From Halalkalibacter oceani (GTDB taxonomy: Bacteria > Bacillota > Bacilli > Bacillales > Bacillaceae_D): a stretch of 64,000 nucleotides of DNA. Location: NCBI RefSeq assembly GCF_023715705.1, contig NZ_JAMBOS010000021.1, positions 1-64,000 of the forward strand, in the 5' to 3' direction. The notes below the pieces were generated by a model. It ran no database searches, was not told where the DNA came from, and saw nothing but the letters and a program-made list of their open reading frames with translations. Positions within the stretch are counted from its first letter, which is position 1. Each line of letters starts with the position of its first letter. Of this stretch, positions 1 through 6,887 are shown piece after piece. Position numbers and translations under genes: made by a program.

Positions 1-357
1 CCTTTGGTCCATCACCGAAGCAAGGAGCGGAGCCGCCACGATCTGTTAAAGTCCGTGGTGAGTGGGTTTTTCACAACGGACTTGTGGCGAGTGGAGCCAT
101 TGCTAAAAGGTCAAAGCTAGTTTTGTCACAAGCTCAAAACGCAGAGAGAAACTGCCGCAATAAAAAAGGGTGGTCTTGCCTTTGGTCCATCACCGAAGCA
201 AGGAGCGGAGCCGCCACGATCTGTTAAAGTCCGTGGTGAGTGGGTTTTTCACAACGGACTTGTGGCGAGTGGAGCCATTTGCTAAAAGGTCAAAGCTAGT
301 TTTGTCTCAAGCCCAGAACGCAGAGAGAAACCGCCGCAATAAAAAAGGGTGGTTTTC
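1..357. repeat. 178-bp direct tandem duplication
   Basis: Two head-to-tail copies, about 1-178 and 179-357, are nearly identical and differ by a few substitutions and one inserted T in the second copy. Each copy contains an internal inverted repeat (AGTCCGT paired with ACGGACT) and the segment TGGCGAGTGGAGCCA. The reverse complement of that segment recurs at 38789-38803. No convincing gene lies in it: a 72-codon open frame at 170-388 is repeat sequence and has no homology that I recognise. The repeat may extend to the left of the window. Confidence 0.9.
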
Positions 358-407
358 CCTTTGGGCGATCTCCAGTGCAAAGCGTTGAGGTGATTCTAAC
401 GAGCTGA

Positions 408-440
408 CATAAGAAAAGCCGCTATGCGGTTTTTCTTATG
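408..440. terminator. Bidirectional hairpin terminator at the 3' end of spoVB
   Basis: A 15-bp stem (CATAAGAAAAGCCGC paired with GCGGTTTTTCTTATG, one G-U pair) closes on a 3-nt loop. It overlaps the spoVB stop codon. T-rich arms on both sides make it plausible in either direction. It belongs to a hairpin family seen again near 13375, 35684 and 38892. Confidence 0.75.
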
Positions 441-2007
441 AGCGTGGAAGCAGGAACAGCAGGCTTTTTCCGATAATCGGGAGGCGCAGCAGCTCCTCGC
501 GCTTAATTAAACCGAGGCGCAGCATCAGCAAGGTGTAGAAGAGGGAGAGGAGCGCGATCATCACGAGCGTATCGGCGATAAGGGGCAGTGTGAAAAATGA
601 TTGGTTCTTCAGGAACAGGCCAAGCATGGCCGTCGTTACAATTAGAAAAACAGATTTGATGAACATTTTCGTTTCAATCGTAAAGCTGATCGTTTTCACG
701 ACGGAAGCAAAGTGAAGCAGGGTGACAAGCACCATGCCGATCACGACAGCAAGCGCCGCTCCCATAATTCCGAGAGCCGGCTGTGAAGCGAGAGCGAAGA
801 TCGCGGCTATTTTGATCACGGCGCCGAACAGGCTGTTCATCATCGCCGCCTTTGCAAGGTTCAACGCCTGCAACGTCGCCTGAAGCGGACCCTGAAAGTA
901 AAGAAAGATGGTGAACGGGGCCATCAGCTTTACGTATGTCGCCACGGTAGGCGCATTGTACATTAAAGACATAATCGGCTCTGCCAGTACATAGAGGACG
1001 ACGACAGCCATCCCCCCGGACAATAACGCAAGCCGCAATGCCTGATTGAGGCGGTAGTGAATCGTTTTGTAATGCTTGCGGGCGGAAGCTTCACTAATTG
1101 CCGGGACGAGCGAGACCGATAACGAACTTGTAATGAATGTTGGCAGCAGGAGAAGAGGAATGACAAAGCCAGCCAGCTCTCCATATTGCTTCGTTGCCAG
1201 TACGGTCGTAACGCCGGCCAAAGCCAAACTTTGCGCGACGACGATGGGCTCAAAGAAGAGAGAAAGCGAGCCGATTAAGCGGCTTCCCGTCGTCGGCAAG
1301 GCGATCGAGAGCAGATCGTGCAGGGTATGCCGCCCCTCCTTTACATAGCTGAAAAAGCGGCGGCGGACACGAAAGGACTTATTCCGTTTAAACAAGATGA
1401 TCATATAAACGAGGGAAGCCAACTCGCCAAACACGACTGAGATCATCGCCCCGGCGGCCGCGTACTCCACTCCTAATGGAAGGAAGGCGCTCGTCATTAC
1501 CGCGACGAGGGTGATGCGGACGACCTGCTCCAGCACTTGAGAATACGCGGTAGGCTTCATATTCTGCTTCCCTTGAAAATAGCCGCGCATGATCGAGGAT
1601 AAAGCGACAATGGGAACAATTGGCGAGATTGCAATCAGCGGATAATAGGCTCTTTCATCCGTTAACAGCGTATGGGCGACGAAGGGAGCAAAGCCGATCA
1701 TTGCCGCAGTAAAGACAAGGCTTAACACACTGGTAATCGCCAAGGAAACGACTAAAATCCGTTTGATCCGTGCTTGATCATTTTTTGCTTCAGCTTCGGC
1801 GACCAGTTTGGAGATCGCGACTGGAAGTCCCAATTGCGTAATGGTAATAACGAGAAGAAGTGTCGGCACAGCCATCATATAAAGGCCGACTCCTTCCGCT
1901 CCCATGATTCTCGCTACGACAATTCTGTTCACGAAGCCGAGAAATTTAGTGATCAGCCCTGCTATGATAAGAATCAGCGTTCCTTTCAGAAAGGTTTGCT
2001 TCGTCAT
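436..2007 (-). CDS. spoVB: Stage V sporulation protein B (MVF/MATE-like polysaccharide flippase)
   Basis: This is a polytopic membrane protein of the MOP flippase superfamily. In sporulating bacilli SpoVB is needed for spore cortex peptidoglycan, presumably by flipping lipid-linked precursor. The N-terminus MTKQTFLKGTLILI followed by a glycine-rich first helix and the motif NRIVVARIMGAEGVGLY is typical of SpoVB. About 14 hydrophobic segments follow. I start at the ATG at 2007, giving 523 aa, close to the B. subtilis length of about 518. The frame stays open upstream to 2226, but that extension looks like non-coding sequence and would overlap the divergent gene. An ATG six codons upstream (2025) is an alternative. 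The neighbours comN and secD are as in B. subtilis. Confidence 0.9.
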   Translation of the reverse strand: MTKQTFLKGTLILIIAGLITKFLGFVNRIVVARIMGAEGVGLYMMAVPTLLLVITITQLGLPVAISKLVAEAEAKNDQARIKRILVVSLAITSVLSLVFTAAMIGFAPFVAHTLLTDERAYYPLIAISPIVPIVALSSIMRGYFQGKQNMKPTAYSQVLEQVVRITLVAVMTSAFLPLGVEYAAAGAMISVVFGELASLVYMIILFKRNKSFRVRRRFFSYVKEGRHTLHDLLSIALPTTGSRLIGSLSLFFEPIVVAQSLALAGVTTVLATKQYGELAGFVIPLLLLPTFITSSLSVSLVPAISEASARKHYKTIHYRLNQALRLALLSGGMAVVVLYVLAEPIMSLMYNAPTVATYVKLMAPFTIFLYFQGPLQATLQALNLAKAAMMNSLFGAVIKIAAIFALASQPALGIMGAALAVVIGMVLVTLLHFASVVKTISFTIETKMFIKSVFLIVTTAMLGLFLKNQSFFTLPLIADTLVMIALLSLFYTLLMLRLGLIKREELLRLPIIGKSLLFLLPRS

Positions 2008-2113
2008 GAACAGCCCTACTTTCATAAAAAATGATGGATATTTTCTGCTATTATCTATATGCTTAGTAGTGGGCCAAGCATGACAGAGAATCATAGAGAG
2101 AGGGCGAAGAATT

Positions 2114-2599
2114 TTGTCTGATGATATGAGGGAATTTCTCGTGCAAACGTTCAGTTTCTTGCCTGCCGAGCTCGTTGTTTTGCTCATTTCGGCGATGCCG
2201 ATTTTAGAGCTGCGCGGCGGGATCATTGTGGCGCATCAGCTTGGACTCTCGTATGTTGAAGCCTTGCTGTACGGTATCGTTGGAAATGTTTTGCCAATCA
2301 TCCCGATTTTAGTGCTGTTTCGCCCGGTCAGCTCATGGATGCTGCGTTTTGGCGGCTATCAGCGCTTCTATCATTGGCTCTATGATCGCACGATGAAAAA
2401 AAGTGACAATGTCGAGAAGTTTGGGGCGCTCGGCTTAGTTTTGTTCACTGCGGTGCCGTTGCCGACGACGGGAGCTTATTCCGCTTGTTTAGCGGCAATT
2501 CTATTTTTTATCCCGCTTCAGTCTGCATTTTTGGCGATTTTTGCAGGGGTCGTTATCGTCGGCTTCGGAGTGACGAGCGTGATGTATACGATTTTCTAA
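2114..2599 (+). CDS. COG2426 small multidrug-export-type membrane protein
   Basis: This 161-aa protein has four or five hydrophobic helices. It carries the family hallmark near the N-terminus, AMPILELRGGI (about residues 28-38), and later the motif TAVPLPTTGAYSA. Both are characteristic of the COG2426 (Sm_multidrug_ex) family. The family name is historical and no transport substrate is firmly known. The start is TTG at 2114, with an ATG four codons later (2126) as an alternative. It is divergent from spoVB and lies 17 nt upstream of comN, so it is probably cotranscribed with comN. Confidence 0.75.
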   Translation: MSDDMREFLVQTFSFLPAELVVLLISAMPILELRGGIIVAHQLGLSYVEALLYGIVGNVLPIIPILVLFRPVSSWMLRFGGYQRFYHWLYDRTMKKSDNVEKFGALGLVLFTAVPLPTTGAYSACLAAILFFIPLQSAFLAIFAGVVIVGFGVTSVMYTIF

Positions 2600-2616
2600 A
2601 AGGAGGCGGATGATGC

Positions 2617-2898
2617 ATGAAGGAGAAACAGCAATTTGAATTGTGGCGCGAAGATGTAGAACCGGCCCTGATTAGTAAATTAGATGAATTTCATTTTCTC
2701 GGGTATGAGCGCGTGACGGTAGAAGAGATCTGGGAATGCGTATTGTACCAGCTTCGCAAACAAAAGGAATTTCTTCATTTACATGCGTTTGTCAATCAAT
2801 TGATGACATTGAAGCCGCAAACCTACATGAACTGGCTCACGCTAAAATCGTATCAGGAGCCTACTGATTGGTTCGCGGAATATGAAGCGGAAAAATAG
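2617..2898 (+). CDS. comN: Post-transcriptional regulator ComN
   Basis: A 93-aa soluble protein that matches the ComN (YrzD) family: a charged N-terminus, then a conserved aromatic-rich core (FHFLGYERVTVEEIWECVLYQ) and a final TYMNWLTLKSYQE segment. In B. subtilis ComN controls the comE late-competence mRNA after transcription and localises to the septum and poles. The gene sits between spoVB and secDF there too. A very strong Shine-Dalgarno (AAAGGAGG, 2598-2605) fixes the ATG at 2617. Confidence 0.88.
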   Translation: MKEKQQFELWREDVEPALISKLDEFHFLGYERVTVEEIWECVLYQLRKQKEFLHLHAFVNQLMTLKPQTYMNWLTLKSYQEPTDWFAEYEAEK

Positions 2899-2926
2899 AC
2901 GAATTTTCAAAATCTTAGTGAGAAAA

Positions 2927-2956
2927 TTGACTGCTATTTCGATAAAAAGCTATAAT
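2927..2956 (+). promoter_or_regulatory. Sigma-A promoter of secD-secF
   Basis: TTGACT (2927-2932) and TATAAT (2951-2956) are separated by 18 nt, so transcription should start near 2963. The roughly 95-nt leader contains a GC-rich hairpin at 3012-3033. Confidence 0.75.
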
Positions 2957-3011
2957 GGCACTATTGCATATTGATGTTTATAGCGATGCTGGAAGTTTGC
3001 AGTTGGTAAGA

Positions 3012-3033
3012 CCTGGCGCCAACCGGCGCCAGG
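3012..3033 (+). promoter_or_regulatory. GC-rich leader hairpin upstream of secD
   Basis: CCTGGCGCC (3012-3020) pairs perfectly with GGCGCCAGG (3025-3033) across a 4-nt loop, seven bases before the AAGGAGG ribosome binding site at 3040-3046. It is not followed by a T-tract, so it is not a terminator. A role in mRNA stability or translation control is possible but unproven. Confidence 0.5.
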
Positions 3034-3058
3034 GATATGAAGGAGGCAGAAAAGGAAC

Positions 3059-4366
3059 ATGGTTAAAAAAGGGCGGATTGTCGCTTTTTTTGTGATTGTC
3101 GCTATTCTTGCTGGCATTATCGGGCAAACAGCGATGGGAATTACAAAAGAAATTAAACTGGGACTCGATCTGCAGGGCGGATTTGAGATCCTTTATGAAG
3201 TAAAAAATGCCGAGGGTACGGAGGAAGAGATTACCGATGAAACGTTGCGGGCGACGGTAAGTGCGCTCAATCAACGGGTCAATGTGCTCGGGGTTTCAGA
3301 GCCTAATATCCGGATCGAAGGGGAAGACCGGATTCGCGTCCAGCTCGCTGGTGTAGAAGATCAGCAAACGGCGCGAGAACTGCTGGCTACGGAAGCGGAT
3401 TTAACGATTCGTGATGTTCATGATAATGTACTCGTCGATGGAAGCGATTTGCGGCAAAATGGGGCAAGCGCCTCTTTCCGCGCGGATACAAATGAGCCGA
3501 TTGTCACGTTGACGTTATCCGATGCGAGAAAGATGGAGGAAATTACCCGTGATATGCTGTCACGTCCTGCTTCGGAGAATCTGCTTGTCATCTGGCTTGA
3601 TTTTGAGGAAGGGGTCGACTCCTATGCTAATGAAGCTGGCAAGCCTGATCCGAAATATTTGTCAGCTGCTGTCGTTCATGAGGTCATTCCATCTAATACA
3701 GCGACAATTTCAGGAAGCTTTACGGTCGAAGAGACGCAGTTTCTAGCCGAGGTGCTGAATGCGGGCTCGCTACCTGTGCAGCTTGAGGAGCTTTACAATA
3801 ACTCTGTCGGTGCTTCACTGGGTGAGCAGGCGATGGAAAAAACAGTCTTTGCCGGATTTATCGGCATTGCCTTAATTTTTGTTTACATGCTGTTCTATTA
3901 CCGCTTTATGGGTATGATCGCTATTATTACATTGACAACATACATTTATCTCGTTTTGCTAATCTTTAATTGGATGAACGCTGTCTTAACGCTTCCAGGG
4001 ATTGCTGCGTTAATTCTCGGGGTCGGGATGGCTGTTGATGCCAATATTATTACGTATGAACGGGTAAAAGAAGAGATCAGAGCAGGGAAATCGATCATGT
4101 CTGCCTTTAAGGCGGGAAGCCGACGTTCCTTGTCGACGATTCTTGATGCCAATATTACAACGATTTTAGCAGCGGCTGTACTGTTCTCTTATGGGACAAG
4201 CTCGGTGCAGGGCTTTGCTGTCATGTTGATCGTCAGTATTCTGACAAGCTTTATAACAGCGGTATACGGCTCACGGGTGCTGCTTGGTTTATGGGTGAAC
4301 AGCCGTGCTTTAAATAAAAAGTACCGCTTGTTTGGTGTAAAGGAAGGTGAAATAAATGAGCTTTAA
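3059..4366 (+). CDS. secD: Protein translocase subunit SecD
   Basis: SecD (435 aa) is the RND-type partner of SecYEG that uses the proton or sodium gradient to help complete protein export. Visible features are one N-terminal membrane helix (about 7-27), the D1 motif LGLDLQGGFEILYEV (about 34-48), the extracytoplasmic P1 region ending in LPVQLEEL, and five C-terminal helices. The D4 motif GVGMAVDANIITYERVKEE carries the conserved membrane Asp. In B. subtilis SecD and SecF are one fused polypeptide; here SecD ends on its own stop. The last 11 nt overlap secF, which suggests translational coupling. Confidence 0.95.
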   Translation: MVKKGRIVAFFVIVAILAGIIGQTAMGITKEIKLGLDLQGGFEILYEVKNAEGTEEEITDETLRATVSALNQRVNVLGVSEPNIRIEGEDRIRVQLAGVEDQQTARELLATEADLTIRDVHDNVLVDGSDLRQNGASASFRADTNEPIVTLTLSDARKMEEITRDMLSRPASENLLVIWLDFEEGVDSYANEAGKPDPKYLSAAVVHEVIPSNTATISGSFTVEETQFLAEVLNAGSLPVQLEELYNNSVGASLGEQAMEKTVFAGFIGIALIFVYMLFYYRFMGMIAIITLTTYIYLVLLIFNWMNAVLTLPGIAALILGVGMAVDANIITYERVKEEIRAGKSIMSAFKAGSRRSLSTILDANITTILAAAVLFSYGTSSVQGFAVMLIVSILTSFITAVYGSRVLLGLWVNSRALNKKYRLFGVKEGEINEL

Positions 4367-5303
4367 TTTCCAAGAAAAAAACATCGACTTCGTCAAACAC
4401 CGGAAAAAGTTTTTTATTTTTTCTTCCGTCTTTACCCTTATTGGATTGATTCTGCTGTTGACAATGGGATTGAATCTCGGAATTGATTTTAAAAGTGGTT
4501 CACGCGTAGAGGTCCCGGTTGCTTCTCCGGAGACGGTCACAGCTGAGGTGATTACCGAAGAATTTGCCAGTATCGGCGCCGGCTACGCGCCGGATGACAT
4601 TACGTTTGCCGATAATAACCGGATTGCCAGTGTCGGGTTTATCGGCGTGCTCGGCCCTGATGAGATTTCAGAGATTCAAACTCATTTTCTGGAAACGACC
4701 GGATCGGAGCCGAATGTTAGCACTGTCTCGCCTACGGTTGGACAGGAGCTGGCGCGCAACGCCTTAATCTCAGTACTCATTGCTTCGGTCGGGATCATTA
4801 TTTATGTGACGATCCGCTTTGAATTACTGTACGGAATCGCAGCAATTGTCGCTTTATTACATGACGCCTTTTTCATTATTGCCGTGTTCAGTTTGCTGCA
4901 AATTGAGGTGAATGTACCGTTTATTGCAGCGGTGCTGACGATTGTCGGTTATTCGATCAATGATACGATTGTGACCTTTGACCGGATTCGGGAAAATATG
5001 AAGCTTGCGAAACGGGTGAAAGGGTTCGACGATTTGGCTGAGATCGTCAACAAAAGTCTGGTACAGACGCTGGCCCGTTCCATCAACACCGTGCTGACCG
5101 TCGTGTTCGCCGCTGCGGCTATCTTTATTTTCGGTGGGGAAGCGATTCGCTCGTTTGCGTTGGCGCTGTTAATCGGGCTTGTCGCCGGAACGTATTCGTC
5201 CATGTTCCTTGCTTCACAGCTGTGGCTGATTTGGAAATCAAAGCAGCTTGCGAAAAAGAAATTTCAACCAGCGAAGCAGCCGGAAAGCGAACCGACTGTG
5301 TAA
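4356..5303 (+). CDS. secF: Protein translocase subunit SecF
   Basis: SecF (315 aa) is the second RND half of the SecDF export motor. It has an N-terminal helix (about 19-39), the motif LGIDFKSGSRVEV, a short periplasmic-type domain, and five C-terminal helices with the conserved HDAFFIIAVFSLLQIEVN and VGYSINDTIVTFDRIRE segments. The ATG lies inside the end of secD (ATGAGCTTTAA overlap), so the two are separate proteins that are probably coupled in translation. The highly charged tail (KQLAKKKFQPAKQPESEPTV) is not conserved. Confidence 0.95.
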   Translation: MSFNFQEKNIDFVKHRKKFFIFSSVFTLIGLILLLTMGLNLGIDFKSGSRVEVPVASPETVTAEVITEEFASIGAGYAPDDITFADNNRIASVGFIGVLGPDEISEIQTHFLETTGSEPNVSTVSPTVGQELARNALISVLIASVGIIIYVTIRFELLYGIAAIVALLHDAFFIIAVFSLLQIEVNVPFIAAVLTIVGYSINDTIVTFDRIRENMKLAKRVKGFDDLAEIVNKSLVQTLARSINTVLTVVFAAAAIFIFGGEAIRSFALALLIGLVAGTYSSMFLASQLWLIWKSKQLAKKKFQPAKQPESEPTV

Positions 5304-5310
5304 AGCTTGG

Positions 5311-5398
5311 CTTGAGAAAGGGGAGAAACACCCCTTTTATCTCAAGTGCCGGGGGGTGTGTCAATAGGAGTGTTTCTCCTTTTGCCACACCTCTTTTG
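5311..5398 (+). terminator. Tandem hairpins after secF
   Basis: The first hairpin pairs CTTGAGA with TCTCAAG (5311-5346), with an inner GGGG/CCCC stem followed by TTTT. A second weaker hairpin (GGTGTG with CACACC, about 5355-5392) ends in CTCTTTT. Together they likely end the secDF transcript. Confidence 0.6.
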
Positions 5399-5440
5399 TC
5401 GTTGGCGGCATACAAAAAGGGTGAATGACGGGTGTAAATA

Positions 5441-6391
5441 ATGGTAAACTTAAAAGGACAGCATTCATCAAATAACAACAAAGTGGGTGTTGAAGTGACG
5501 GAAGCAGATATACGTTATAAAAAGGTCCGTTTTGCCGCCTGGGTCGGGATTGTCGGCAATGTGATTCTGGCAATCATCAAAGCCGTTGCCGGTATTATGG
5601 CGAACAGTCGTGCTTTAGTCGCCGATGCTGTTCACTCAGCCTCAGACGTCGTTGGTTCGGTCGTCGTGCTGATCGGCGTCCGGGCAGCGAAATTACCTCC
5701 TGATCAGGATCATCCATATGGACATGGAAAAGCAGAATCTGTTGCGGCGATTATTGTCTCGGTGCTGCTGTTTCTAGTTGGGTTTGAAATTGCCCTGAGC
5801 GCGGGACGATCGTTCTTTGAGCCGGTCGAGGTCCCGAAAGTGCTGGCGATTTACGCCGTTCTCTTTTCTATTTTGGCAAAAGAGCTGATGTTTCGTTATA
5901 AATATCATTTGGGTAAAAAGTATAAAAGCGATGCTTTAATGACGGATGCCTGGCATCATCGTTCAGATGTCTTTTCTTCGATTGCCGCCTTAATTGGGAT
6001 CGGAGCTGCCCTGCTCGGAGACTATTTGCAAATCTCCTGGCTCGTTTACGGGGATGCGGCAGCGAGTGCTTTTGTCGCTTTTTTAATTGGAAAGATGGCC
6101 TGGAGCCTTGGCAAACAGTCCATTCACAATGCGCTTGACCATGTGCTTCATGAGGAAGATACGGTTGAGATGAAGCGTGCCGCCAGCAACGTGGACGGCG
6201 TACTGAATATTGATGAATTTTTCGCGCGGGAGCACGGCCATTACGTCATCATTGATATTAAAGTCGCTGTGAATCCTGACATCACTGTCGAAGAAGGCCA
6301 TACTATCGGCAAAAGAGTGAAGGAACGTCTGCTTGAGGAAAAGTATGTGCAGGATGTGCTTGTTCATATTAATCCATATAAAGAGAAATAA
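5441..6391 (+). CDS. Cation diffusion facilitator (CDF) family transporter
   Basis: This 316-aa CDF exporter, of the Zn/Fe/Mn/Co type, moves divalent metal out of the cytoplasm in exchange for protons. Six membrane helices lie in the first about 215 residues. Candidate metal-site residues are in ADAVHSASD (helix 2) and TDAWHHRSD (helix 5), and the DHPYGHGKAE motif follows helix 2. The C-terminal cytoplasmic ferredoxin-like domain spans about 220-310 (EEFFAREHGHYVIIDIKVAVNP-type strand order). The metal cannot be assigned from motifs alone. The start is uncertain: a GTG at 5483 would remove a poorly conserved 14-residue extension. In B. subtilis this position between secDF and yrvD is occupied by yrvC. 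Confidence 0.85.
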   Translation: MVNLKGQHSSNNNKVGVEVTEADIRYKKVRFAAWVGIVGNVILAIIKAVAGIMANSRALVADAVHSASDVVGSVVVLIGVRAAKLPPDQDHPYGHGKAESVAAIIVSVLLFLVGFEIALSAGRSFFEPVEVPKVLAIYAVLFSILAKELMFRYKYHLGKKYKSDALMTDAWHHRSDVFSSIAALIGIGAALLGDYLQISWLVYGDAAASAFVAFLIGKMAWSLGKQSIHNALDHVLHEEDTVEMKRAASNVDGVLNIDEFFAREHGHYVIIDIKVAVNPDITVEEGHTIGKRVKERLLEEKYVQDVLVHINPYKEK

Positions 6392-6409
6392 GAAGGGAGG
6401 AGCAGGTTG

Positions 6410-6769
6410 ATGAAAGGACAATCAGGACTTATATTTGGATTGCTTGCCGCTATTATTATTGCTGTGTTTGCGGTGATTAATGTCGATGGAGTCAGAGTCA
6501 ATTATCTGTTTGGAACAGCAGAATGGCCGCTCATTCTTGTTATTTTAGGCTCTGTTTTCATGGGTGCGATTATTGCCGGCGCGCTGGGAATGGTACGGAT
6601 TTACCGTTTGCAGGCTGAATTGCGCCGCCTGCGGGCGGGCACCACAAATGCCGGACTTAACGAAACCCTGCCGGAAGAACAGACGGATGGAGCGCTTGAA
6701 GTGAAGGGCAACTTTAAGGATGAATCGCCAAAGACGCGGGCCCAATACAGAAAAGAAACGAACCAGTAA
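6410..6769 (+). CDS. yrvD: LapA-domain (DUF1049) membrane protein
   Basis: A 119-aa protein with two N-terminal membrane helices (about 5-25 and 40-62), then a leucine/arginine-rich amphipathic segment (LQAELRRLRAG) and an acidic hydrophilic tail. This is the LapA_dom architecture linked to lipopolysaccharide assembly in Gram-negatives; its role in Firmicutes is unknown. A strong RBS (GAAGGGAGG, about 6392-6400) favours the ATG at 6410 over the adjacent TTG at 6407. It lies directly upstream of recJ, as in B. subtilis. Confidence 0.8.
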   Translation: MKGQSGLIFGLLAAIIIAVFAVINVDGVRVNYLFGTAEWPLILVILGSVFMGAIIAGALGMVRIYRLQAELRRLRAGTTNAGLNETLPEEQTDGALEVKGNFKDESPKTRAQYRKETNQ

Positions 6770-6834
6770 ATAATTCCTCTAACCGCTTGCTGCATCGGCG
6801 CTCAGCCGCCGCGGCAGCCGGGTTGAGTTTGTCA

Positions 6835-6863
6835 TTGTCACCCCTGGATTGCTCCTGTATAAT
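6835..6863 (+). promoter_or_regulatory. Sigma-A promoter of recJ
   Basis: TTGTCA (6835-6840) and a consensus TATAAT (6858-6863) are spaced by 17 nt. Transcription would start near 6870, downstream of a spurious in-frame start at 6849, which supports the recJ start at 6888. Confidence 0.75.
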
Positions 6864-6887
6864 AGGAAGGTCGAGGGGTGTTATTTT

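Noticed and set aside
170-388. 72-codon open frame in the tandem repeat
   Set aside because: It is made of repeat sequence, has no RBS, and the protein has no recognisable pattern.
2008-2226. N-terminal extension of SpoVB
   Set aside because: The extra 73 residues do not resemble SpoVB, overlap the divergent gene, and exceed the family length.
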